Shown: positions 46,125-57,467 of the stretch, piece by piece
Numbering within the stretch: position 1 is the stretch's first letter
How the letters are laid out: every line of letters begins with the position of its first letter
From: Arbacia lixula
Lineage: Eukaryota; Echinodermata; Echinoidea; Arbacioida; Arbaciidae
Length of the DNA stretch: 64,000 bases
Assembly: GCA_963669155.1 (NCBI GenBank)
Contig: OZ022576.1
Location: 3,152,746-3,216,745, forward strand
Direction of reading: 5' to 3'
Notes under the pieces: model-generated
Seen by the model: the letters and a program-made list of their open reading frames with translations, nothing else
Told to the model about the DNA's origin: nothing
Database searches by the model: none
Program-made: the position numbers and the translations under genes

Positions 46125-49100
46125 CTGCAAGTAGGAATGAAGCAAAAGAAAATAGAAAAAGGTGAACGTATCTGAAACTGGGTAGCCTTTTTGCGGGTCA
46201 AAAATATTTTTTTGGGGGGGGGGTAAAAAAAAAAAACAAATTTAGAAAATACTGGTGAAGAACTTTCCTCACAATAATAGAGCTGGAAACTGTCATAGAG
46301 CAAAAATAAAGCAATCGCTAGATTTTGAGGTTTCTGATGGTTTGTTCAAAACCTCTGCGATTCTGGTAGCCTAAAGGCCAAGATCGTAATTGGCACACAT
46401 ATTTTTCACTTTTCCTGAAAATGTTCATAAAGCTCTGACAGCGAGATTTCATACACTTTATCATTAAGGGTATACTGTTAATTCCTGCCGAATTAATGAC
46501 TTTTGCAAATGGGACACCATGTCTTTAAACTGGATGATTAGATGTCATTGTATGGCCTAGAAATGGTGAAGTAGATGTTCAGGATCAAACCCCAAACATG
46601 TTATTTAGGTTTATCAGAAATATTACCTAGCCCCTCTTGTCCTAAGAGTATAACCGTAAAACTGAAAGGAGGTGAGCAGCGATGGATCAAAGTCTTGTGC
46701 AAAGAATACTCCCAAGACAGACAAGTTGGTGTACATATTGGTGTGTGACTATTTCTTTATCCAGTGACCATACTGACCTGACAACATAATCTTTGTAATC
46801 AAGTGTCCTAAATCTTCCTACCTGCATAGAGTCCATTGATTCCTTTCTCTGCATACAGCTTCATCAGGATGTCTATCGTACGGCTCGAAACTTGATTAGA
46901 TCCTACAGTCAATAGAACAAGTTGATTGGGGTCAATTTCTTAATTAATTTATGCATTTCTCCTGTTTTTGATTTGACAATCTCTGCAGTCTAAACTATAT
47001 TCCAAATGAACCACGTATACAGCACAAACCTGGTTTAAGGGATAGATACATAAATACACATGTTAGTCATCGTTTACAAACATGATACTTTAATCATCAA
47101 TTTCTCAAACCATGTAACAAATTTCAAATTTTAGAATTTCAGAAATATTTAAGTGCATGTCTGGCACATTTTTTTTTCAGCCTGTACTGCATAATTTCCT
47201 CATGATGCCAGCTCATTCATGCCTCTCTATATGCTCTCAAGTTGTCAAAAACTTCATTAAAATGTTTAATGAAAGAGGATGCTGATGTCACATATCCATG
47301 TTACAAGGGCAGTATGATGGGAGAATATGTTTTTAATGTGTTTTTATTGAGCACGATTCTTAACCATATGCCATGGAAGTATAACTATCAAGCTCTCTAA
47401 CACACATTTATATATCAGATGTGCAAATAACAGTCTTTGTACGTATCATACAGACATCCCGACATAACATCAGCTACTCTGTTTTCTTTTCTTCAAAAAC
47501 TATAGATCATACAGTTTGTATTCAAGCATGTTGCATGATGGATGGATACCACCAACAACAGACACAATGCCTCAGCATAAGCATTTCTGCTTCTAGTCAG
47601 ATTAGTCTAACATGAATCAAATCAATAATAATTTGTCCACTTTTCCACAAATCTTCATGAAACTATCATTTTTCTGTTTGAGTTCCAGGCCAAATTACTT
47701 CAACCCCCCTTCCCTCCCCATCCTCCTTTCATTGACTTACTTCTCATCTCTCCTAGGTCACCCATCTCAATCTGCCTGTGAGTCTTCAGCACATCAAATG
47801 GCTGTGTCAGGATGGCTGCAAGCTGGAGCCAAAAAACACAAAAACAAACAAACAGAGCTTTAAATCATGAACTTACTCAGCATGAAAAGAAAACAAATTC
47901 CTTTGTCCAATTGTACATAATGTAGGTCATTCGGGTGGTTGTCAGTAGCCATCTCAATGCCGCACTATGAAAAGGCTACTAAATCATTATACATTAAAAC
48001 AAGGTGGTTCGCCAACCATGAGTCTCGCCTGATTTCCTAATCGATAAACAGTGCTAAGTTTTTTTTCGAATATTTTCTTTTAAACCTTTTGACCCCATCA
48101 TCCTCATGAACACACACATATTACCCAAGGATCATTTGTACCAACTGTGATCACAATTGATGCAGAAATAAAGAAATGAAAGCAAGTCAAACCAAAACTT
48201 TGAGGAAAATTATGCACATGGCTTCATATCATTTGACCTTTTGACACCTAGATGACCTTTGACCCCATGATCCTCATGAAGACACATGTGGTATTACCCA
48301 AGGATCATTTGTACCAAGAGTGATCACAATTGATGCAAAAATAAAGAAATGAGAGCAAGTCAAACAAAAACTTTGAGAACAAGGCATTAGCAATATTGTG
48401 TCTCGCCCACTTGCGAAAATAACCAGAAATATCGCGATCTCCGTTGCTACGCAAAAGAATTGTATCCCTCACACAATTCTGTGCACAAGTTAGGAAGCCT
48501 TCACCAAGAGTCTTGCAAGTAAACTTTAATGTATGACCTCAAATGACCTTTGACCTTATCATGTGACCTCTTACAGTACAATAACATGCAGGTGCCCCCA
48601 GTGCATCCATCATCCAAGTTTGATTGCCATTGTAGCAACATGTGATGAGTTATGTGTGATAAGAGAGTCTTGCAAGTAAACTTTAACGTATGACCTCAAA
48701 TGACCTTTGACCTTATCCTGTGACCTCCAACGGTACCATAACATGAAGGTCCCCCCAGTGCATCTATGACCCAAGTTAGGTTGTAATCCAAGCAACCCAT
48801 GTGAAGTTATTTGTCAAAAGAGAGTCTTGCAGGTAAACTTTAACGTATGACCTCAAATGACCTTTGACCTTATCCTGTGACCTCCAACAGCACCATAACA
48901 TGAAGGTACCCCCAGTGCATCTATGACCCAAGTTAGGTTGTATTCCAAGCAACCTATGTGAAGTTATTTGTCAAAAGAGAGTCTTGCAGGTAAACTTTAA
49001 CGTATGACCTCAAATGACCTTTGACCTTATCCTGTGACCTCCAACGGCACCATAACATGAAGGTACCCCCAGTGCATCTATGACCCAAGTTAGGTTGTAA

Positions 49101-52100
49101 TCCAGGCAACCTATGTGAAGTTATTTGTCAAAAGAGAGTCTTGCAGGTAAACTTTAACGTATGACCTCAAATGACCTTTGACCTTATCCTGTGACCTCCA
49201 ACAGCACCATAACATGAAGGTACCCCCAGTGCATCTATGACCCAAGTTAGGTTGTAATCCAAGCAACTTATGTGAAGTTATTTGTCAAAAGAGAGTCTTG
49301 CAGGTAAACTTTAACGTATGACCTCAAATGACCTTTGACCTTATCCTGTGACCTCCAATGGCACCATAACATGAAGGTACCCCCAGTGCATCTATGACCC
49401 AAGTTAGGTTGTAATCCAAGCAACCCATGTGAAGTTATTTGTCAAAAGAGAGTCTTGCAGGTAAACTTTAACGTATGACCTCAAATGACCTTTGACCTTA
49501 TCCTGTGACCTCCAATGGTACCATAACATGAAGGTACCCCCAGTGCATCTATGACCCAAGTTAGGTTGTAATCCAAGCAACCCATGTGAAGTTATTTGTC
49601 AAAAGAGAGTCTTGCAGGTAAACTTTAACGTATGACCTCAAATGACCTTTGACCTTATCCTGTGACCTCCAACGGTACCATAACATGAAGGTACCCCCAG
49701 TGCATCTATGACCCAAGTTAGGTTGTAATCCAAGCAACCCATGTGAAGTTATTTGTCAAACGAGAGTCTTGCAGGTAAACTTTAACATTTGTGACGGACG
49801 ACGGACGGACGACAGACGACGGACGGACGACGGACGGACGACGGACGGACGACGGACGGACGACGGACGGACGCCATTTGGATCCCTTAGTCTCGCCTTC
49901 ACCTCCGGTGGGCGAGACAAAAATGATGCACACGGCCTCATATCATTTGACCTTTTGACCCCTAGATGACCTTTGACCCCATCATCCTCATGAAAACACA
50001 TGTGGTATTACCCAAGGATCATTTGTACCAAGTTTGATCACAAATGATACAGAAATAAAGAAATGAGAGCAAGTTAAAGAAAAACTTTCACATTTTTGTA
50101 ACAGACCAACAGACCAACAGACCAACAGACTAACGGGAAAAGCGATTACTAGGTCTCTACTGAACTTCGTTCAGGCGAGACAAAAAGCATGTTGCTGAGA
50201 AGGTTAAGGCTACGTTGCCATGGAAGCGGTTTGCTGCTCCTGCTGCTGCTGCTCATCACCTGTAGTTTGACGGCAGTGTTTTCCATGGTTGAGTAGGAAA
50301 ATAGGTGAAATCTACTAATTTTAAAGGGAAAGTCCAGCCTGAAGTTCAGCTGGTTTCAATTCAAGCAGAAACATAAAGGAAACATATGAGTGAAGGTTTG
50401 ACAAAAATCCGTCGAAGATAAGAAAGTTGGGATCTTTTTAAATTTCAATTTTGTGACATCATGTTCGAGCTGCTCTCCTATATGGTGTGGAATGTACGAT
50501 TCAACAAATTGTTCTTTTTCAGTTTTTGTATGTGTCTAGAAATGTGTTCCGCATGATGTATCAAATGCACAGGTAAAATATATCGTTTTGAGAAAATTGT
50601 CATAAATATGAGTACAAAACATATGGGAGGGCATCTCGCACATGATGTCAAAAAAACAAAACTACAACCAATCATAATTTTCATATCCTTTGGCAGATTT
50701 TCATCAAATCTTCACTTCTTTGTTTCATTTATGTTTCTGCTTTAACTAAAACCAACTTAATTTCTGGGTGGACTATGCCTTTACATGCTAGAGTTGTTCA
50801 ACGTTTCTTATCCTTTGGCAGATTTTCATCAAATCTTCACTTCTTTGTTTCATTTATGTTTCTGCTTTAACTAAAACCAACTTAATTTCTGGGTGGACTA
50901 TCCCTTTACATGCCAGAGGTGTTCAACGTTTCGTCACAGCGGAGAAACTCCACGGACAACATTTTCCATTCCTGCCTCCGCTTTCTACTTCCACATGTAA
51001 CATCTACAGCGATGTCTTGATACTAAATTTTGAAACGACTTACCGTTCCTGCCACAGCTCCTGAGGTGAAGGCCATGGTGAAGGTTGGGGTTGCTACTCC
51101 ATAATGCCTGCATAGCCTGGCCTTCAGAGCCTCGTAGTTCAACCACAACACAACTGAAAATAGAGCAATGACCAGGAAGTTCATCTGAATATTGTATTTC
51201 CTCACGTCTATACATCTACTTAGATACTGAATGTAAAGTCAAACCTGACTATAAATTCATCTGAATATGGTATTTCCTCATGTTTATTCATCAGCTGAGC
51301 AGTGAATACATGTACAGTAGAATCTGTCTGAATAGAAACCCCACAGAAAACAAAACAAGTGGTTTTTATAGGCAGGTGGTCTCTATTTCACAGACCGGTG
51401 CAATGCCATAATTAAGAGGGCCTGTAAATTCACCTGAATATGGCATTTCCTAATGTCTATCCATTGGATTAGTTTATTAATATAGAGTCAAATCTGTCTC
51501 TAAAGAAACCCCCAGGGAAGCAGAACATGCGGTCTTTATGGACAGGTGGTCTCCATTTTATCAACAGGTGCAAATCATTGCTCTGAAGAGATGGCATTAC
51601 TTTCGAGACACAATTTGGTGTCCCCTTTCCACAAGGAATTACAATTCAAGTAGCTCTTTTATGCTAGTTTAGGAAAATAGAACTGCATTTTATCATTCTC
51701 TGTATAGCGTAACACAACAATGAATAGGTTGAAAACAATATAATACTAGGATCCTGCCATAGCCTATATAGCCAACATAGCTCAGAGTTCCTCGCGTAAA
51801 GGGGACAATTTTTTCCTGCACGTTGGCATCCTGATTTACAGAGATAGGTTTGACCATATCGAGGAACATCTCTGATCATGCCAATAAAACATTGATGCAA
51901 AGAGGAAACGGGGAGGCAGACATCCTACCAGGGGTTATTTGAGGGAGAAGAGGACTAGATATAGCCTCACAAATTCCCATGATTTTCTATAAAAAATGAG
52001 TTAGGGGTGTGGTATGCAATCTACGATGTGCATTATATGCTGTAAGTTGAGAAATTATAGACACCAGGGGCCTGTTGCATAAAACCTACCATTGATGGTA

Positions 52101-55100
52101 ACTTTGCTCCCAATGGCAACTTCTATGAACACCTTAAATTTGATTGGCTGTTAAGTAATGTCACCGTGGTAGTTACCACGGTGACAGAGTTAGCATTAAT
52201 GGAGAGTGTTCTGCAACAGGGGGCCCAGAATGGCTAGCTGCGCATGCTTACCTGAGAAGGGCACATCCCTCCAGACCATGGGGCTCCACCCCCTCCATAG
52301 AGACAGCACCCCCTCCTCCTGGACAGCCCCCCTCACACACCCCACCATCTCGGCGTAGCTCAGCGGCCTGGACTGCATTTTGGTGCGGACTAGCTCTAGC
52401 GGGGCGATCACGGTGCAAGCGAACACTAGGGGAAGGGGAAGGTAGGGAGGGGGGAGTAATCATGGTCATCCAATGAATATGTGGAGGACTAGCTTGACGG
52501 ATCTGACAGAAGATATGATTTTTTCATGGCGAGTTATTCAGGTTCAATGGACTTAATGGTGAACCACGGTCTAAAGTAAAGTAACTAACATGAATTTATC
52601 ACTCTACTTAAAACTTCCGCATTCTTTATTATATCTTTTTGAAGTGTAAGTGCTAAATCAAGCACACTTATTTGGTTATACACATAAAATTTCCTTAAAC
52701 CGAGGTCTCAATTTGATATTCCTTTGTGAATTCGGGCCAATGAGTTTTTATCAGCAAGTACCCGGTAAACCTGCAAACAATGTGACTTACATCTTGCTCC
52801 ACCGCCCGCAATCATCGGCTTCCAAAACTCCCCTTTCGTATTCTGGTCATACCGTAAGGAAAACTTCAGCTGATCGTAAGTTGTGTAATACAGGACGGTC
52901 GCAGGCACTGCCATAATACTGTGATATAAAGACAGACACCAGCATGATTTATGTTGTGTAATAGAGAGCAAACACTGAGCAAATGGAGTGCAAAATCAAC
53001 GTAAGGAAGCAGACATCAATTACGATCAGACTTTCACATCAGGTGTTTTGTTCGTCCTCTCTTCCAGAGTTTTATCTTAAATAATGAGAGAGGGCTCATT
53101 GTTCCAAGTTTGACCTTGACTGTCAACGTATAATGCAGTCACTAGTTTGTCCACTTCTCCATTAGAAATATCTTTCAAATTTACGTGTTTCAGTTCTGCA
53201 GATCGTTTTTATTTCATGCTTTTGGTTGAATTTGCACTTACTGACAGTCCGAAATTTGTTTCAATTCTTCACCTAACTTTATCGAAGTTACTCAAGATTC
53301 GTGAGTGCTGCCATTAGCGTAAACAACATCCGTATCAATAAAATTAATTCTCGGTATCGTGATATCGTGTTGATATTGCATGCTGCCAGTAAATAAAATT
53401 ACACAGTAATTATGGGTAATTAACCAAATAGACTGCAGAGATTCTGATACACATTATATAATACTCTATCTGTAAAATTCAGAGTTATGATTGAAATCAA
53501 TCACAAGTCTAGTTCCAACCAATCACAATCACCTTTCTTTATAAGACAGGGCCTAGGTCTTTGTTACTTACAGTGTGGGAGATAGACCGCTCCACAGCTT
53601 GAAAACTCCCTCATTTTTGGCAATCTTCACAAAAGCATCCTGAAAAATGGAAACATTCACTAAACTGTCACATTGCGAATGGTTGTTGAATACAAATACA
53701 GTTCGTATGATTAACAGAAGGCATTATTTTTATATATGAGTTTACCCACTGCAAGAGATGTGCAACTGCATTTGTGAATGGAAATAATGAAGATGAACGA
53801 TATACTCCAATTACAGGTCACTAAAGACATGTGCTCACACATTTTCAAATGTTAATGAAATGTAAGAATGTGTATCAAGCTTTCTGATCACCACCTGGTT
53901 AATCATAAATAAGGTAACCTACCAACAGAATAATTGACAAGACACATTTGGTTCCAAATCCAACAATAAATATGAAAATTAGCATGTATAATCCTTTAGC
54001 CTTGATGTAGCTATGAAAACTAACACTATGCAAAGAACTCAACTTTACCGCCAATAATAAACAATATCCCATCTAACAAGCCGACTTCAAAATAGCAATA
54101 TCAAATAGCTTTTCTGGCTTTATACCTTAACAAAATGCGAAGAATAACAATTTGCAATTAAAGTATGCCCGCCAGGAGTGTTAGATTGGAAGTAATTGGA
54201 AGGATTGGAGGTGAAGGGGGAGGGTAGAATAAGCACCGAACACATTATGCATTATGTGCAAGCAGAATGCACTTACTTGAATTATAAGAAGGATAAAAAA
54301 GGTATGATCTTTTAAAGTTTTGATTTTGTGACATCAAGTGCAAGGTGCTCTTCCATATGTTGTGTACAATTATTTTTCGAAAATTTGCATTTATTCAGAA
54401 AGATATGTATACTTTTACCTGTGCATCATTAGAAATGTTTCTACGCATATACATGTATGTAAAAAAAAAACTAATTCTCGTCAAAAACAGAAAAAGAGCA
54501 ATTTATGGAATTATTCGGTACACAACATCTGGGAGAGCACGTCGCATGTCACATCACAAAATAAAAACTTTAAAATCTAATAACTTTCTTTTACACTCAC
54601 TGATTTTCGTCAATCCTTCACTTATATGTTTCTTTCATGTGTCTGCTTTTATCAAAACAAATATGATTTTGGGGTGAACTATCCTTAAAGCCGCTTAGCA
54701 ATTTGTCATGTTTACGGGCTGAGAACTGGAACCTACCATGGTGCCATTGAATTTGCCTGGGTGCTTGTACCAGGGTTTGAGAGCCGGGTTGGTAGAACCG
54801 TTGAGGCACGTACAAACATGGTCCATCAGCCCGTTGCAGTAGAAGAAACACTGACCTTGAGGTGCACATAGTCAAAACAGTGTCTCGCTTGAGCATTTCA
54901 AGAAGTCTAATTGGGTTCACATTCAGTCATTAACTTACAAAGGGGCTCAGGAAGAAACAATGCAAAAAAAAAAAAAATCCTCACAGCATATATAATGTAC
55001 AGGCTGTCTGTTTCATAACATCAGAAAAGAATACCCAGTAATTTGATTTTTTTTTTATTTTAATTTTTAAATTAAACAAAATCAGGACCCTATTGATGAG

Positions 55101-56031
55101 AGCAGAATAGTTCTGCCATGATCACAGCCTGCAATCATTACCACTACTATCCTTTACCTATAATTGGTGATACAAGGACATGTTATGGTCTATATCTCAT
55201 AAGCTTAACCAACACATGACACAACAGTGTACCCAAATGAACATCTATAGCATCTATAGAAACTCACCACTTTGCATGGGTTTTGCCTGGGCCTGAAGCC
55301 GTATCTTCACCACATCCAGAGGAGTCACTGCAAGAACATAGGAATGCAAAGTAACACAATGACAATGTGATGGCAGTTGCTACTAGATCGACAGGAGCGA
55401 TGGACAATAAGTGGGGTTTTTTTTGTTTGTGTGTTTAGAATTAATTATATCATATTCCTAACTTGGGGATATGGATTTGTTCAAAAAATGAAAATTGTAT
55501 TAAATAATCTAAGTAATCACTACAAGAATATTGATTGATGGAATGTCACAAAACCTGCTCTCCACCAAAAATGGATATCCTTTGATGTGAAAATGTCAGG
55601 TTGATTTGAGTTATACTTTGAAGTGAGTATTTTCAAAAGTGTCAAATGTTTTTTCAACACCTCGTACAAGAGCTATACTGGACACACCAGATATCCAATT
55701 AATATTAGCTACTCTTCGAATTAGACAGAGAAAGCAATTCATTTGATCATGTAAGCGAAAGACGAACAAAAATGCTGACCAAAGGTATCAAATGATGCCT
55801 GTATCTCTGAATAATTGCAGTTTCTCTGACATTGATTTCCAATACACATGTCTGATACCAATTTCATTTATGAAAACACACATATTTTTTGGTCAACTTA
55901 CTTGTCAAAGCAGTAACCATAGCACCACTGCCAGATGCAATCATCTGTTGCCATGGTTTCAGCGCATCCGATGTTCGAGTGGATGGTTTTGGCTGCCCTC
56001 CTGGCCCCTCCTGGCATCCCTTCCCAGCCAT
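46027..56031 (-). CDS. SLC25A39/40: Mitochondrial carrier, SLC25A39/SLC25A40 type, complete gene
   Basis: Ten minus-strand exons join in perfect phase into 1050 bases, 349 residues plus stop: 55902-56031, 55268-55327, 54737-54855, 53572-53639, 52791-52918, 52252-52425, 51044-51153, 47741-47822, 46822-46902, 46027-46124. The three mitochondrial-carrier signatures are visible: PLDVVK (46-51), PLELVR (177-182) and PFDVLK (271-276). The first matrix loop carries C66, C70, C78 and C80 in the segment characteristic of SLC25A39/40. In mammals these carriers import glutathione across the inner mitochondrial membrane; SLC25A39 is regulated through an iron-sulfur-sensing loop. The gene may be the single ortholog of both. 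Six membrane helices are expected from the fold. Confidence 0.95.
46822..46902 (-). CDS. SLC25A39/40: SLC25A39/40-type exon 9
   Basis: Encodes [20 protein letters not shown] and YAG, the last matrix helix. Acceptor TGTAG, donor GTAGGA. Confidence 0.93.
47741..47822 (-). CDS. SLC25A39/40: SLC25A39/40-type exon 8
   Basis: Encodes [20 protein letters not shown] and GDLGEMR with the third carrier signature. Acceptor CTCCAG, donor GTAAGT. Confidence 0.94.
48507..49787. repeat. 157-bp satellite, about 8 units
   Basis: The block AGAGTCTTGC recurs at 48507, 48664, 48821, 48978, 49135, 49292, 49449, 49606 and 49763, always 157 bases apart. Units differ by a few substitutions and no length changes. 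The first two units are the most divergent. Each of the 8 full units contains TGACCTCAAATGACCT (DR4 spacing) overlapping TGACCTTTGACCT (perfect DR1 spacing). Confidence 0.97.
49792..49873. repeat. GACGGACGACG minisatellite
   Basis: Array of GACGGACG-type units between the satellite and the inner element's end hairpin. The Arg/Ser/Pro frames over it are artefacts. Confidence 0.95.
50321..50910. mobile_element. Palindromic MITE with duplicated right end
   Basis: Left end TTAAAGGGAAAGTCCAGCCT. The right end GGTGGACTATGCCTTTACAT at about 50784 is repeated at about 50910, after a second copy of the 125-bp right arm (TATCCTTTGGCAGATTTTCA seen twice). Same family as 45157-45430. In SLC25A39/40-type intron 7. 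Confidence 0.75.
51044..51153 (-). CDS. SLC25A39/40: SLC25A39/40-type exon 7
   Basis: Encodes [16 protein letters not shown] and [13 protein letters not shown] (end of helix 4 and start of helix 5). Acceptor TTTCAG, donor GTAAGT, phase 0. The following 3.2-kb intron holds the nested repeat elements. Confidence 0.94.
52252..52425 (-). CDS. SLC25A39/40: SLC25A39/40-type exon 6
   Basis: Encodes [20 protein letters not shown], then [18 protein letters not shown], the second carrier signature and helix 4 entry. Acceptor CCTAG, donor GTAAGC. Confidence 0.95.
52791..52918 (-). CDS. SLC25A39/40: SLC25A39/40-type exon 5
   Basis: Encodes [20 protein letters not shown] and [11 protein letters not shown] (helix 2 and start of helix 3). 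Acceptor CACAG, donor GTAAGT. Confidence 0.93.
53572..53639 (-). CDS. SLC25A39/40: SLC25A39/40-type exon 4
   Basis: Encodes [20 protein letters not shown] and PT, the amphipathic matrix helix and GLxPT turn of repeat 1. Acceptor TTTCAG, donor GTAAGT. Confidence 0.93.
54281..54690. mobile_element. Palindromic MITE, left end truncated
   Basis: Shares TTTTGATTTTGTGACATCAA, GGTGCTCTTCCATATG and the right end GGGGTGAACTATCC with the family, but the left terminal repeat is missing. Lies about 50 bases beyond the exon 3 donor of the SLC25A39/40-type gene. Confidence 0.7.
54737..54855 (-). CDS. SLC25A39/40: SLC25A39/40-type exon 3: cysteine loop
   Basis: Encodes [20 protein letters not shown], then [14 protein letters not shown]. 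This is the extended matrix loop special to this subfamily. The acceptor CTCAAG lacks a strong pyrimidine tract but is required by phase. Donor GTAGGT. Confidence 0.88.
55268..55327 (-). CDS. SLC25A39/40: SLC25A39/40-type exon 2
   Basis: 60 bases encoding [20 protein letters not shown] with the first carrier signature. Acceptor TTGCAG, donor GTGAGT. Confidence 0.93.
55902..56031 (-). CDS. SLC25A39/40: SLC25A39/40-type exon 1
   Basis: Start ATG at 56029-56031. A polar leader with [18 protein letters not shown] leads into [14 protein letters not shown], the first half of helix 1. Donor GTAAGT. Confidence 0.9.
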
Positions 56032-56594
56032 CGTGTGTTTGCCTGCTACCTAGCTGGATGGGGACAGTCGTCTACAACTCCTGACAACTTGCGTTCATCC
56101 ATGTAGTGCACTAGCCAACCTGCACGGGTTATCATGCAAAATATGGATAATACTTACAGATTGCTCTTGCAAATTCGAAGGTCAGAAAGTGCCTCATGAA
56201 GGGGCCTCTAATTGCTCCTGTGAGTGTATTAATGTTAGAGCAGTCAATTAACAATGTTGGAATATAAAATTGTGAAAATATCCAAAAAATCAAAGAAAAT
56301 ACTGTAGCTTCTACAGGCACTCTCCTCAAAAGATTAACACTGGGTCTCAGGACCATTTAACCCCTGCAATGCCAAAAAAGAGCCCCAGGAAGAAACAAGT
56401 CAATAACTTGATGATACTGGTATCTTTGTATCTGACTGAGCTAAGTTAGCATTCTAAGCTACAATCAGTGGCAGTGCATTATCATTGATAATGCAAACAC
56501 AGGCCCAAGAGTGAGCGGGCTACGTAGCGCATGGCTTTGAAGCAACGGAGTCAAGATTTCATTTGCTGTTTTTAACAAAACTATACCTCAGATC

Positions 56595-57140
56595 AAACTA
56601 CTACTACACAGATTTACGGAGGATACATACCAGTACCTGAATTCAACTGTGGTTCATTTAAAGATGATTTTAATCCATGTTGCATCTTTTTATTATTCTT
56701 AACAAACTAAGGTGGTTCAGACTTGCACGACGGCAGCTAAGATTATAAGAATGATATGGAGATTGAAGTTCATTGAAGTAGATTATAAGAATGATATGGA
56801 GATTGAAGTTCATTGAAGTAGATTATAAGAATGATATGGAGATTGAAGTTCATTGAAGTAGTTCAACGGCAGCTAAGATTATAAGAATGATATGGAGATT
56901 GAAGTTCATTGAAGTAGATTATAAGAATGATATGGAGATTGAAGTTCATTGAAGTAGTTCAAACTACTACTACACAGATTTACGGAGGATACATACCAGT
57001 ACCTGAATTCAACTGTGATTCATTTAAAGATGATTTTAATCCATGTTGCATCTTTTTATTATTCTTAACAAACTACGGTGGTTCAGACTTGCACGACGGC
57101 AGCTAAGATTATAAGAATGATATGGAGATTGATGTTCATG
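56595..57140. repeat. Nested tandem repeats with 40-bp and 366-bp periods
   Basis: The 40-bp unit AGATTATAAGAATGATATGG plus AGATTGAAGTTCATTGAAGT starts at 56740, 56780, 56820, 56876 and 56916. The flanking block AAACTACTACTACACAG through GACGGCAGCTAAG occurs at 56595 and again 366 bases later at 56961. About 0.6-1.1 kb upstream of the carrier start codon. Confidence 0.92.
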
Positions 57141-57467
57141 CGCATGTGGCAGTTCTCATATTACAATTTGTGTATTACGTTTTTGGAACAGTCAAAATGG
57201 CAGCCTTGACAGACCTTGTTTAACAAAATGTTAAGAGGAAATACGCAACATTGCTCAACATTTTCAGAGTGCATGTTTACATTAAAATTTCAATACATAG
57301 AGTTGGCCATTTAAACTTGAATTTTGAAATGAGTAATGCATTCATGTGCACGGGTCGATTACATTAGACAGCAGTCGGACCCGTCACCCAAGGAAAATGA
57401 TGGCGAGCACTCAGGACGCTCCCGCTTCGCGGGAGCAGTCCCGGGACTAGCTAGCCCAAGAGTAAAT

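Larger units (their letters stand above)
48399..49919 (+). mobile_element. Inner repeat-bearing element nested in the outer one
   Basis: Bounded by an exact 12-bp inverted pair, TGTCTCGCCCAC at 48399-48410 and GTGGGCGAGACA at 49908-49919. It has a central satellite (157-bp period), a GACGG-type minisatellite (49792-49873) and a terminal hairpin (49891-49917, TCTCGCC/GGCGAGA with inner CACC/GGTG). Order and end structure copy the outer element. Subterminal inverted repeats, central tandem repeats, a microsatellite and a 3' stem-loop are the layout described for Helentron-derived elements. The family assignment is inference. Confidence 0.65.
48022..50185 (+). mobile_element. Outer repeat-bearing element, Helentron/pearl-like architecture
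   Basis: Bounded by an exact 11-bp inverted pair, GTCTCGCCTGA at 48022-48032 and TCAGGCGAGAC at 50171-50181. It holds a tandem array with 173-bp period (copies near 48129, 48302 and 50016), a short ACAGACCA microsatellite (50099-50135) and a hairpin just before its right end (50153-50181, stem CTGAAC/GTTCAG plus GTCT/AGAC), then AAAA. No protein is encoded, so it is non-autonomous. Its array is split by the inner element at 48399-49919. Lies in intron 7 of the SLC25A39/40-type gene. Confidence 0.65.

Noticed and set aside
48507..49787. Regularly spaced repeats resembling a CRISPR array
   Set aside because: The whole 157-bp unit is repeated, not short repeats with unique spacers, and the context is an animal intron.
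49718..50001. Frames rich in Arg-Arg-Pro-Ser-Val
   Set aside because: They lie over the GACGG minisatellite at the end of the inner element.
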